Positions 13,891-23,753 of a stretch of DNA of 64,000 bases are shown piece by piece (the stretch's first letter is position 1; every line of letters begins with the position of its first letter). The notes under the pieces were generated by a model. It was not told where the DNA came from. It searched no databases and was given only the letters and a program-made list of their open reading frames with translations. Source of the DNA: Cyclobacteriaceae bacterium YHN15 (GTDB lineage Bacteria > Bacteroidota > Bacteroidia > Cytophagales > Cyclobacteriaceae); NCBI GenBank assembly GCA_003797895.1, contig RKQB01000007.1:186001-250000 (forward strand), written 5' to 3'. A program made the translations under genes and the position numbers.

Positions 13891-16671
13891 TTATCTGACT
13901 TTTTGCTTTCCTTTGCTTTTCCTGATATTGACTGCCACCACTTTGTACTCAGGACACTTGGCCTCCGTGTCGTGCTCGTCACTCGTGATTTTATTAAGCA
14001 TCACCTCAGGAAAATGGAAAGTAGAACTGAGCACTCCGGGTTTGACTTCATCGGAAACCTTGGCCTTGAGGTCAACTTTACCCCTAGGGGACTCCACACA
14101 TACCATATCTCCATCCTGGATAAAGTGCCTTTGTGCATCTTCTGGATGGATCATCAAAGAATCCTCGGTGAGCAGTTCCACATTCTTGGTTCTCCGGGTC
14201 ATGGTGCCTGCATTGTAGTGCTCCAACTCCCGATTGGTCGTGATGATATAAGGATATTCCTGCCCATGCTTGACCAGCTCCTGACTTTCCTGAAAATCGA
14301 AAAAATGGAATTTCCCTTTTCCCCTATTGAAGGCTTGGGCATGCAAGATTTTGGTATCTGTACCATCTACCTGAACGGGCCATTGCTTTCCATTATCGCC
14401 CAGCTCCTGCCATTTGACTCCTCGGAAAAATGGCACTATCTGAGAAATCTCCTCCAATAGGGTTTCTGCATCATAATCGGGTTGGGCATACCCCATCCTG
14501 TTCATGATATCCACAATGATCTGCCCATCACTTTTGGTGCCTTCCAAAGGCTCCACGACCTTTTGAACCCGTTGAATCCTTCTTTCCCCATTGGTAAAAG
14601 TACCGCTTTTCTCCAGAAAAGAGGCTCCTGGCAAGACCACATGGGCATATTTGGCCGTTTCGGTTAAAAACAGTTCCTGAACTACCAGCAAGTCCAGATT
14701 TTCCATCGCAGCAATTACCTTATGGGTATTCGGATCGGTCTGGACAACATCCTCACCCATCAGCCATAAGGCCTTCAAATTACCTGCTATGGAAGCCTCA
14801 AACATTTCCGGTATTTTCAAACCCTTGCTGAAAGGAATTTTGGTTTTATAGAACGCTTCATACTGTTTGTTGATTTCTGGATCGTAAGCATTGAGGTATC
14901 CTGCACCTTGATGGGGCTGGCAGCCCATATCGGCAGCTCCCTGCACATTATTCTGGCCTCTTAACGGATTTACACCCACTCCCTTCCTTCCGATATTTCC
15001 TGTGATCAAGGCCAGATCAGCTATCAGCATCACAGTGTAGGTTCCCTGTGTATGTTCAGTCACCCCAAGTCCATGGAATGACATGGCATTTGGTGATTTG
15101 GCATAAGCCAAAGCCGCCTGCTTCACCAGATGTTTATCAACCCCTGTAATGCTTTCCAATTGGTCTATATCCAATCTGAGAATCTGTTCTTTAAATTCCT
15201 CAAATCCTTCTGTCCTACTTTCGATAAAATCTTTGGCTATAACATTTTCCTGGATGATGTAATACAGCATCATATTCAGCAAAGCCACATTGGTTCCAGG
15301 CTTCAGTTGTAGGTGAAACGTAGCAAAGCGGGCCAATTCCGTTTTACGGGGATCGATAACAATGGTAGTTCTGCCCTTCATGGCAAATTGCTTCATCTTT
15401 GCTCCGGTAACCGGGTGCGCATCTGTGGGATTTGCCCCGATGACCAAAATACAGTCAGCGTACTTCAGGTCATCTATGGAATTGGTAGCCGCCCCTGTAC
15501 CAAAGGCTTTTTGCATGCCCAATGCCGTAGGAGAATGGCAGACCCGAGCACAACAGTCAATGTTATTGGTTCCTATCACGGCACGGATGAATTTCTGCAT
15601 CAGGTAATTCTCCTCGTTGGAACAGCGGGCCGAAGAAATCCCTGCAATGGCATCAGGCCCAAATTGTTGTTTGATGGCAGTCAGTTTTTCAGCAATATAA
15701 TCGTATGCTTCCTCCCAACTGGCCGGTTCCAACACCCCATTTTTCCGGATCAAAGGCTTCTTGATACGATCAGGATGGTTATAAAATGAGAAAGCAAACC
15801 TTCCTTTCAAACAGGTATGCCCCTGATTGACATCGGCATCATAAGGTGCCTGAATGGATTTGATTTTACCATCTTTCACCGCTACTTCAAGATTACAACC
15901 TACCCCACAATAGGTACATACTGTCCTGATTTTTTTATCGGCGACGACACTCTTGGATTCAAAAACATCGGATATGGCAGAGGTGGGACAGGCTTGGGCA
16001 CAGGCACCACAGCTAACACAATCGGATTCCATGAAATTGGTGTTATTGCTCTTGATGATATGGCTGTCAAAACCCCTACCGGCCATGCTGAGTACAAATT
16101 CTCCCTGTACCTCATCGCAGGCCCTGACACAACGGAAGCAATTGATACATTTGGAAAAGTCAGAAGTCATATAGGGATGACTGAGGTCCTTTTCCCTGTC
16201 CAAGTGGTTTTTCCCTTCAGGATAGCGAACAGTTCTGATTCCAACCTGTGCGGCAACAGTCTGAAGTTCACAGTTATTGTTAACTTCACAGGTCAGGCAA
16301 TCCAATGGATGGTCAGTCAGCACCAACTCAATGATATTTTTGCGAAGTCTGGAAATTTTTTCCGTATCGGTATAGATATAGGAATCCGCCAAGGCTGGCG
16401 TATGACAGGAGGCAACTGTCTTGGTATTTCCCTGAGGCTGCAAGGCAAGCTCCACACTACAGACACGACAGGATCCAAATGGTTCCAAATTCGGTGCATC
16501 GCAGAGTGTTGGAACACTGGATTTGCCTAAATGCCTGCTTACAAATGACAAGATGGTTTCCCCTTCCTGGAGCACATAGGCCCTATCATTGATATAGGCA
16601 GTCTTACTTTTCGGCTCCCTCTTACCATTCAACTGATGGCTCATGTCTGTATCTTTCCGTAACTTCTCCAT
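13891..16671 (-). CDS. fdhA: Formate dehydrogenase alpha subunit (NuoG-like N-terminus, molybdopterin)
   Basis: This 926-residue catalytic subunit oxidises formate to CO2 and passes electrons to the NAD-reducing beta subunit. The N-terminal [2Fe-2S] plant-type ferredoxin domain (cysteines in SVPTLCDAP and GSCRVCSVE) is followed by the NuoG-type HPLDCLTCEVNNNCELQ cluster. Two [4Fe-4S] motifs come next, CINCFRCVRAC and CVSCGACAQACP. The molybdopterin domain opens with CTYCGVGC. The active-site stretch ARVCHSPTALGMQ carries cysteine where some enzymes have selenocysteine. The soluble NAD-linked FdsA/FDH type fits best. The start lies 11 bp after the beta subunit gene; a second ATG ten codons in (MSHQLNG) is an alternative. 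Confidence 0.93.
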   Translation of the reverse strand: MEKLRKDTDMSHQLNGKREPKSKTAYINDRAYVLQEGETILSFVSRHLGKSSVPTLCDAPNLEPFGSCRVCSVELALQPQGNTKTVASCHTPALADSYIYTDTEKISRLRKNIIELVLTDHPLDCLTCEVNNNCELQTVAAQVGIRTVRYPEGKNHLDREKDLSHPYMTSDFSKCINCFRCVRACDEVQGEFVLSMAGRGFDSHIIKSNNTNFMESDCVSCGACAQACPTSAISDVFESKSVVADKKIRTVCTYCGVGCNLEVAVKDGKIKSIQAPYDADVNQGHTCLKGRFAFSFYNHPDRIKKPLIRKNGVLEPASWEEAYDYIAEKLTAIKQQFGPDAIAGISSARCSNEENYLMQKFIRAVIGTNNIDCCARVCHSPTALGMQKAFGTGAATNSIDDLKYADCILVIGANPTDAHPVTGAKMKQFAMKGRTTIVIDPRKTELARFATFHLQLKPGTNVALLNMMLYYIIQENVIAKDFIESRTEGFEEFKEQILRLDIDQLESITGVDKHLVKQAALAYAKSPNAMSFHGLGVTEHTQGTYTVMLIADLALITGNIGRKGVGVNPLRGQNNVQGAADMGCQPHQGAGYLNAYDPEINKQYEAFYKTKIPFSKGLKIPEMFEASIAGNLKALWLMGEDVVQTDPNTHKVIAAMENLDLLVVQELFLTETAKYAHVVLPGASFLEKSGTFTNGERRIQRVQKVVEPLEGTKSDGQIIVDIMNRMGYAQPDYDAETLLEEISQIVPFFRGVKWQELGDNGKQWPVQVDGTDTKILHAQAFNRGKGKFHFFDFQESQELVKHGQEYPYIITTNRELEHYNAGTMTRRTKNVELLTEDSLMIHPEDAQRHFIQDGDMVCVESPRGKVDLKAKVSDEVKPGVLSSTFHFPEVMLNKITSDEHDTEAKCPEYKVVAVNIRKSKGKQKVR

Positions 16672-16682
16672 GCTCGCCTATC

Positions 16683-18344
16683 TTAGTTTTGATCACTTTT
16701 GAAATACATCTTCAACTCCTCCCCAAAGTATTCCAGGGCATTTTTCACAGGGAGTGGCAAGCCTCCTCCCAGCATACACAAAGACCCTATTTCCAAGGTC
16801 TCCAATAAATCATACATAAGTTTCCTGTCGATGAGGTAATCGGAAGTTCTTGCTTTATGCAGCATTTCTTTTCCTCTTGTAGATCCCAATCTGCAGGGGA
16901 AACACTTGCCACAGCTTTCATGGGCGGTAAATTCAAACAAATGCTCTAAATACAGAATCATTGGGAAATTTTCCGGAATACAAATGATAGAAGCATGCCC
17001 CAAAAGAAACCCTTCCTGACTGAAAGACTCAAAGTCTAACCTGAGGTCATCAATTTTCGTGACTGGCACCAGACCACCCAAAGGCCCTCCAATGTGCATG
17101 GCTTTTACTGCTTTTTTAAATCCACCGCCCAGTTCATGAACCACCTTTGATAATGGGGTACCCATATCCACTTCATAAATGCCGGGATTCCTAAAATAGC
17201 CATCCAAGGATATCAATTTGGTTCCTTTGGATTTTAATGTGCCAATTTTGGCAAAAGCATCCCCTCCTTGGTCCATAATAAAAGGGAGATTGGCCAAAGT
17301 CTCCACATTATTGACAACAGTGGGCAGATTAAACAAACCTTGTTGGGCTGGATAAGGTGGCCTGATTCTCACCTCCGGGCGCTGTCCTTCTATGGAGGAA
17401 AGCAAAGCCGTCTCCTCCCCACAGATATAAGCACCTTGGGCTTTGATGATTTTAAAGTGAAAAGAAAATCCTGAGCCGAGAATATCCTCCCCAATTAATT
17501 CATGACGCACCATTTCAGCTATGGTTTTTTCGATAATTGAAATGGATTCAGGATATTCACCCCGTATGTATACCACACCCATTTGGGCATCTGCCAAATA
17601 CCCTGCAATGACCATTCCCAACAAGACCGCATAGGGCTGCTTTTCCAACAAATACCTGTCCGAATAGGCCCCAGGATCACCTTCGTCCGCATTGCAGACA
17701 ATGAATCGCTGTACTCCAGGTGTATTACGACAACTCTCCAGTTTAATGGAAATGGGGAATCCAGCCCCTCCTCTTCCCCTTAAACGGGATATTTTCAAGA
17801 CCTCGAATAATTCAGTAATTGGCTTTTGGAAGCAAGATTTTAAAATGCTTTTATATGCTTCTAACCCTGGAAAAGGACGGGTCAAAATGGCCGTTCCAAA
17901 AACCCCAACTTTATAATCATCCTCCACTGAAATATCACTTTTCAGGATCTCGTCCATTTTTTCAATGGCATTACCTGAAAAATTCCTGCCCCCATATTGA
18001 AAGGCTGCATTTTCATGGCATCTCCCCAGACAGCACATTTCTCCTATTTCTTGTTCCCGAAAATGCGAAAGCAATTTTTCCTTCAACGCAGGCTGCGTCC
18101 CGGCACAAAGGCAGGCACTTCCGTTACACACATATACTTTCTTACCCTGATTCTCCGGTTTGAGAAAATCATAAAAGGAGACTGTCCCATGTAAGTTTGC
18201 TTTCCCTACCAAAAAATCCTTCCTGATGCGTTCTATTTCATCATCCTGGAGCAGTCCGGTTTTTTGGACGGTATTTCCCAATTCCTCAAAAAGGTTTCTT
18301 CCCAGTCCTTTTCTGCCTGATAAATAACTTAAATTTTTTGACAT
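16683..18344 (-). CDS. fdhB: Formate dehydrogenase beta subunit (NuoE-NuoF fusion)
   Basis: This 553-residue protein fuses a thioredoxin-like [2Fe-2S] NuoE domain to a NuoF domain. The NuoE part shows [15 protein letters not shown] and [12 protein letters not shown] in the first 120 residues. The NuoF part shows [11 protein letters not shown] for FMN/NADH binding, [17 protein letters not shown], and the [4Fe-4S] motif [16 protein letters not shown] near the C-terminus. It takes electrons from the alpha subunit and reduces NAD+. It overlaps fdhD by 16 bp upstream and precedes fdhA by 11 bp, giving the operon fdhD-fdhB-fdhA on the minus strand. Confidence 0.93.
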
Positions 18345-19186
18345 ATGCTGCTATCTTTAACCCTGCCACAAGCCATCAAATCATTTGGATCATGCATAAC
18401 AAGCTGTTGGGGATTGGAGTAAATGGTGAGTTTATTATCCCTGCAAAATGCCATCAGGGTAATGCCCGCTTCAATAGCCATATCCACAGCCAGTGAAGAT
18501 GGCGCTGATACTGACGCCAAAAATGGTATCCCTGCTGATTTTACTTTATTGACAATCTCATAGGAAATACGCCCACTTACAGTAAGGCATTTTGCCCTGG
18601 ACAATTTGCCGGTAATAAGTAGTTCACCGATCACTTTATCGACCGCATTATGTCTGCCTATATCTTCCTGAACACTCAACAAAACGCCGTCAATACCAAA
18701 AGCCCCTGCCGCATGGGTGCCTCCGCTTTGTTTAAAATCTTTCTGGTGCTGACGCATTTTAAGGAACATATCATTGACCCGCTCCACCTTTAACAAATCC
18801 TGGTTTAGAACCATACCAATGGTCAGATCCTCTAAAGAAGTCTTACCGCAAAGCCCGCAAGATGAAGAGGAAATCACATTTCTTTTGCCTGAAAAATCCG
18901 CTAAAACCAATTCAGGTGAAATACTGACATTCACTGCTGTAATACATCCGCTAGAATTCCTTTCACAAATTTCAAGTTCTGGAACCCATGAGGCATCACG
19001 AATGATATTTTCTGTAAAAAGAAGCCCTCTCACCAGATTCTTTTCATTTCCTGGTGTTTGCATCGTTACGGTGAATGGAACTTTGTTCACCGCTATACGC
19101 AAAGCAACTTCAACAGCAAGTTTGTCCTCCACTTGAGATAAACTGTTGTCCTGGCAAAAAATACCGTAATAATTTTCTACACTCAT
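18329..19186 (-). CDS. fdhD: Formate dehydrogenase accessory sulfurtransferase FdhD
   Basis: FdhD moves sulfur onto the molybdenum of the cofactor before insertion into formate dehydrogenase. The 285-residue protein shows the sulfur-carrying CGLCGK motif, the preceding SSSC, and the GGTHAAGAF and [17 protein letters not shown] stretches that characterise FdhD. It heads the formate dehydrogenase operon, its end overlapping the beta subunit by 16 bp. The 166-bp gap upstream holds no clear promoter match. Confidence 0.95.
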
Positions 19187-19352
19187 AGCTGCTAGGGGTA
19201 ATTTGCAAGATTCAAATACTGGATTCCAATATTTTCAGCCAATAATTATTGGCTGATTGGGAAATCAAACCTACAAATAGATTGGTATGTACCTGATCTA
19301 CCTGTATATTCTGAACCTTAAGATAAGCAATAATGAATGGTTTTGCAGGATA

Positions 19353-20460
19353 TTAACCTTCAAAATTCAAGTAATATTTTGTCCCTTTTAACTCACCGGT
19401 TTTGTAAAGCGCTCCCATTTCCACCAACTCTTGCAAATCCCTGGTAGCCGTTGCTCTACTAGCAGAGGTGATTGAGATATAATTTTTTACGCTTAGGCCA
19501 CCTGAAAAACCTTCAGGTCCTTCTTTAAACATCCTATTCAGCAAATTGACTTGCCTGGAGTTTAATTTTTCTTGAACCCTTTGAAAAAGTTTTGATTTGG
19601 AAATTATAAAATCCACCAAGGCTAAACTTCTTTTTTGGGCTAAAAGTACTGTTTCAGCAAAGTATTCAAGCCAACCTGTTATTTCCAGATTTTGATTGTT
19701 TTGAGCAAGGGCTTCATAATAACGTTTTTTGTATTTTTCTATGGTATGAGATAATGCAATCAAACTAGGCCTTCCTAATCCTTCCGACAAAGCTTTTTCT
19801 GCAATAGCTCTACCAATTCTCCCGTTTCCATCTTCCAAAGGATGTATAGAGACAAAGTAAAGATGGGCAATTCCAGCTCTAATGATAGGATGCAAAGATG
19901 GCTGGCCTTTAGAAGATGTGGAAGCAAACCAATTCAAAAATCCATCCATTTCGGTTTTTACCGCGTCCGAAGGAGGTGCTTCAAAATGAACCACTGGTCT
20001 CCCTAAAGGACCTGAAACCACTTGCATGGGTTCGGAACTGCTTCTGTAAGCACCAATATCTTCGAGATCCCTTCTGCCATTACAAAGCATGCTGTGCCAT
20101 TTAAAAATCATTTCATGACTCAAAGGTTCTTCGATGGAACGGTATAAACTAACCATCATTTCTGAAATGCCATATTCAGCAGGAGAAGGTCTTCTCAAAT
20201 CTTCCTGTAGTCCAAATTGCTTTCTTATAGAAGACTGAATGCTTTCCCTATTAAAAAACTCACCTTCTATTTCCGAAGTTTTTAAAGCTTCATCCGTTAA
20301 TAATTCAAATTTCAACTCAACTTCATCCATAGCCGAAATATGCTTTATCGTCCCCAAGAATTGACCAGCATTATGGAAAAATTCCTCCAGGGAATTATGG
20401 ATGGAGTCTGTTTCGAAAACAAAACTAGGCCATTCTTTTTTTTTGCCAATTCCAGCTCAT
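19353..20460 (-). pseudogene. Fic-family protein (DUF4172 + Fic + winged helix) with an A9 frameshift near the start
   Basis: From TTG at 20357 the frame encodes 334 residues with the Fic motif HPLEDGNGRIGR and a C-terminal winged helix. Fic proteins usually transfer AMP to target proteins; this wing-bearing type is common beside DNA. The true N-terminus lies upstream: ATG at 20460 gives MSWNWQKK, and after removing one base from a run of nine A (20436-20444, T on the plus strand) the frame continues EWPSFVFETDSIHNSLEEF into the open frame. With nine A the reading stops eight bases later. It could be a real frameshift, a sequencing slip, or slippage-controlled expression. The catalytic core is otherwise intact. 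A 29-bp palindrome overlaps the start codon. Confidence 0.75.
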
Positions 20461-20488
20461 GAGTTATAATTATGGTATTTATAACTCA
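20460..20488. promoter_or_regulatory. 29-bp palindrome at the Fic start codon, plus a third half site
   Basis: Arms TGAGTTATAAT and TTTATAACTCA match at 10 of 11 positions, and the left arm overlaps the ATG. A further direct copy TGAGTTATAA stands at 20504-20513. The placement equals that of the palindrome at 12441-12469. It is a plausible operator for autoregulation by the protein's winged helix. Confidence 0.6.
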
Positions 20489-20597
20489 AAATTAATCATT
20501 TTTTGAGTTATAAATAAAAAAAATATTGCTCAAAGATCAGTTATCGTCCTTTAATTAATCTAAAAAAAAATCACCTCAACGTCGACATTCTCTAATA

Positions 20598-21884
20598 CTA
20601 ATTACTCGATACCAATTCAGGAGTTTTTACATCCACCTTTGCTTTGCCTTCTTTGGAAAGAATCAAATAAGTCATACCAAGGGAAGCTGTAAGATAAAAC
20701 CCAACCAAAACTGTCGCTCCAGGGATAAGCTCCTGTAAACCAAACCAACCTCCATTCCAATAGATCAATCCTATCCCCATCGCAAAGCGAATAATCTCTG
20801 CCGGCAAAGCAATCTTGGCCTTGTCCATCAGGCTGGTATAGGCAAAAATCGAAATCATCATAAAAATAGCATATATCATCACCTCTAAATACTGAAAACT
20901 TACGAAAGCTACCAAAACATGGAATACCATACCAAAATTTACAACCAACTGCGCCCATGACCAGATTTGTAAGGGTTTGGACGGATAACTGTTATATTTC
21001 ACCTGATCGAATGCATTTTTCCAATAATCCCAAGGGTACTTTTCGGCAACATCTGCAGGTCTCCATCCTGTGGGCATAAACCAAATCCTCAATTTGTCCC
21101 ACCAGCTTTTCGTTCTCCAAGCATCCTGAATCAATGCCCACAGATGCACATAGTTGATAATCAATGGATTCCAAGTATTCACGGGTTTCTTCACACCATA
21201 CACCGGAGGAACCTCATCCAGTTCTTCCTGAAAAGTTCCGAATAACTTATCCCAAAAAATGAAAATCTGGGATAGGTTTTTATCTAAGTAAATATCATTG
21301 ATGGCATGATGGACACGATGATGTGAAGGGGTTACCAGGATGTGTTCCAAAAATCCCATCTTTCCTATCAAACGTGTATGGTACCAGAACTGAGCAAATA
21401 AATGTATAGGGGCGACTATGGCCACTACTTCACCAGGAACTCCCAAAAAAGCCATTGGAATATACAGAAAAAAGTAGATGCCGACAATGGCGGAAACAGA
21501 TTGCCTTAAGGCACAGCTTAGATTGAATTCTTCACTGCTATGGTGCACTATATGACGGTTCCAAAATGCGTTGATTTTGTGATCAAATCTATGGCTCCAA
21601 TAACCCACAAAATCCATCCCAATGAATGCCACCAAATAAACCAACCAAGTACTTTCAATTTGGAATAAAGCCACCTTGTCCACCATCCAGCCATAGGATA
21701 CGATGGCTATAGACAATCCCATCAGGTTTTTTAGGGTATTGGTCATCCCAGAGCTTAAACTGGAAATTGTATCCATACCATAGTTGATCTGACGCCTCAT
21801 CCTGCGGGCAGCTATTTCCTCTATGATAATAAGAATCAGAAAAAAAGGTATGGCGAAGGTCAGTGCTTTAGCATACAATTCCAT
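20598..21884 (-). CDS. Sterol desaturase / fatty acid hydroxylase family membrane protein
   Basis: This 428-residue integral membrane enzyme has the three histidine clusters of the di-iron hydroxylase superfamily: HRFDH at about 138, HIVHH at about 150 and HHRVHH at about 218. Hydrophobic segments lie at the N-terminus (FAIPFFLILIIIEEIA) and around the clusters, and four more fill the last 130 residues, giving a longer C-terminus than the minimal family. The substrate is unknown; bacterial members act on sterol-like, carotenoid or ether-lipid substrates. It stands alone, between the Fic locus and a 528-bp intergenic region. Confidence 0.85.
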   Translation of the reverse strand: MELYAKALTFAIPFFLILIIIEEIAARRMRRQINYGMDTISSLSSGMTNTLKNLMGLSIAIVSYGWMVDKVALFQIESTWLVYLVAFIGMDFVGYWSHRFDHKINAFWNRHIVHHSSEEFNLSCALRQSVSAIVGIYFFLYIPMAFLGVPGEVVAIVAPIHLFAQFWYHTRLIGKMGFLEHILVTPSHHRVHHAINDIYLDKNLSQIFIFWDKLFGTFQEELDEVPPVYGVKKPVNTWNPLIINYVHLWALIQDAWRTKSWWDKLRIWFMPTGWRPADVAEKYPWDYWKNAFDQVKYNSYPSKPLQIWSWAQLVVNFGMVFHVLVAFVSFQYLEVMIYAIFMMISIFAYTSLMDKAKIALPAEIIRFAMGIGLIYWNGGWFGLQELIPGATVLVGFYLTASLGMTYLILSKEGKAKVDVKTPELVSSN

Positions 21885-22412
21885 AAATTCAGGGTTTATC
21901 GCAATTACTATTCTAAAATTAAGCTTGTTTGGCCTTTTTCACAAATAAATTGAAATAAAGCTATTAAACGCTGGTTTTCAATTCCTTATTTCTTATAATT
22001 TTTATAAGTTTTGACCCAATACTTTAGCTTTTTACAGCCAAGAAGGCTGCATTTTAATAATTAATAAAATCTATAATTTAACGTGGGATCCAATACCTGA
22101 AAATAAAAATCAGGGGCAAAAAAAATGAACAAAGAATTATCCCCCGCAGCGATCAAAAAGTAAATATTCCAAAAAGTTGCTTAATCACCCAGCTGCGAAA
22201 GTATGTATTATAAACCCTCTGCGAAATACCTATTTTTAGGTATTTTTTATATAATCTTAAATTTTCGCTTTCCTTTTTCATTAATATTTACAAAAAAGAA
22301 CCTTTAATTGAAAAATTAAGTGCTGAATTTAATCACGTGCCAATTTACCCATCAGCCTCCCGATTGGATTAACTTTAAAACCTGTTCCTTTACACAAAAA
22401 AACTGACAGTAG
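21885..22412. other. 528-bp intergenic region
   Basis: No gene is visible. The region is A/T-rich. It contains one hairpin AAATACCTA/TAGGTATTT (22224-22245) followed by T residues in the plus direction, though no plus-strand gene precedes it. An unannotated small RNA ending there is possible, but nothing else supports it. Confidence 0.4.
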
Positions 22413-23486
22413 TTATTTTTCGACGGACTCGATATCCTTTACACATCTAAATCCAACATTTGAAGTCCCGCTATCATAAGCATGTCCTTGTCGGGCAGAT
22501 GGCCTGTAATTGATGCAATAATCATCAGCACAAAGAAAGGATCCTCCCTTAATCACTTTTTCCATGGCATAAGGATTGGTTGGGTTATAACATTTATTAA
22601 TCGCACTGTCCAAAGCAGGCGCTTCACCTGCTATTCTATTGAATTTGATCGCATCAAACCAGTCGTTGGTCAATTCCCAGACATTCCCAATAATATCATA
22701 AAGACCAAATGAATTTGGGGGAAAATTTTTAACCGGAGCGGTTCCCAGAAATCCATCAGTCCCTACATTTAGATGAGGAAATTCCCCTTGGAATGTATTG
22801 GCCATAAACATGCCATTTGGATGAAAATCATTGCCCCAGGCATACCTTTGATGATCTTTTCCCCCTTTGGCCGCAAATTCCCATTCTGCTTCTGTAGGTA
22901 ATCTCTTCCCGGCCCATTTGGCATATGCCTCCGCATCTTCAAAAGCTATATGGACTACTGGATGGTTTTCCTTTCCAATTATATTGCTTTCCGGCCCTTC
23001 AGGATGTTTCCAATTTGCACCATTCACCCATTTCCACCATTGGCTAAGGTCGTGATTGTAAGTAGGCACAGGATGGCTTGGGGGTGAAAATACCAATGAA
23101 CCTGGCTGCAATTCTTCCTCGGAAATTTTTGGGGTTCCTGGAGGTAATTGCTTTTTCATTTCCTCCCAGTCTATCTTTCTTTCTGCCACCGTTACATAAC
23201 CGGTTTCGTTGACAAACTTAGCAAATTGACTGTTTGTCACTTCTGTTTCATCCATCCAGAATCCTTTCACTTGCATTTTAACAGCTGGCCTTTCTACAGG
23301 GTAAGCTTCTGACTCATCGGTACCCATATAAAAACTCCCTCCGGGAACCCAAACCATTCCTTCCACTTCTGTCTTTGGTGTTTCTATGGTTCTTTCTTGA
23401 CCCACCTTTTCAGGATTCGATTGACAGGAAACTGAAAATAGGGTGACATACAAAAGAAGGCCTAGAGAATTGAATGAATTTTTCAT
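22413..23486 (-). CDS. Formylglycine-generating enzyme family lipoprotein (SUMF1-type)
   Basis: This protein of about 357 residues has a lipoprotein signal peptide (MKNSFNSLGLLLYVTLFSVSC) from the ATG at 23486; a longer frame to 23525 would spoil it. The SUMF1/FGE domain runs from MVWVPGGSFYMGTDE to SNVGFRCV. True FGE oxidises a cysteine in sulfatases to formylglycine using two cysteines. Here both are present with the right spacing (CADDYC in the KGGSFLC region, then YRPSARQ), unlike most bacterial relatives such as gliding protein GldK, which lack them. So it is probably catalytically competent and faces the periplasm. No sulfatase gene is in the window. Confidence 0.85.
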   Translation of the reverse strand: MKNSFNSLGLLLYVTLFSVSCQSNPEKVGQERTIETPKTEVEGMVWVPGGSFYMGTDESEAYPVERPAVKMQVKGFWMDETEVTNSQFAKFVNETGYVTVAERKIDWEEMKKQLPPGTPKISEEELQPGSLVFSPPSHPVPTYNHDLSQWWKWVNGANWKHPEGPESNIIGKENHPVVHIAFEDAEAYAKWAGKRLPTEAEWEFAAKGGKDHQRYAWGNDFHPNGMFMANTFQGEFPHLNVGTDGFLGTAPVKNFPPNSFGLYDIIGNVWELTNDWFDAIKFNRIAGEAPALDSAINKCYNPTNPYAMEKVIKGGSFLCADDYCINYRPSARQGHAYDSGTSNVGFRCVKDIESVEK

Positions 23487-23504
23487 AATAATTAAGGAAA
23501 TACC

Positions 23505-23536
23505 TAAATGTAATTGGCTGTACAAAGAACAACAAA
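23505..23536 (-). promoter_or_regulatory. Promoter of the formylglycine-generating enzyme gene
   Basis: On the minus strand TTTG (23536-23533), a 20-nt spacer and TACATTTA (23512-23505) match the Bacteroidota consensus except for the last base of the -7 box. It supports the start at 23486, giving a leader of about 12 nt. Confidence 0.6.
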
Positions 23537-23753
23537 AAAAATTTATTTTTTGTGCCTGTGGATTCTTTTCTGATTTTCAAATATTCCTGAATTGAGGGAA
23601 GGAATCAAAAAGAATTTTCAGTAAGCATTGAATTCTTCTAAGGAGCCTTAAACCTGGAAGAATTCTCGCTTTCCATGCTTTCTTATTTCGGAAATCTGCG
23701 GGTTTTGACTTAATTTGAACTCAACTTATTACAAATTGATTGACAATTTTTAT

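Noticed and set aside
15313..16530. Plus-strand open frames opposite the formate dehydrogenase alpha gene
   Set aside because: They mirror conserved cysteine and glycine codons of the real gene and match no family.
13891..16671. Formate dehydrogenase as a selenoprotein
   Set aside because: The active-site position is an ordinary cysteine codon (ARVCHSPT) and no in-frame TGA or SECIS-like hairpin is present.
22224..22248. Terminator of a plus-strand gene
   Set aside because: No plus-strand gene precedes the hairpin, so it is only noted within the intergenic region.
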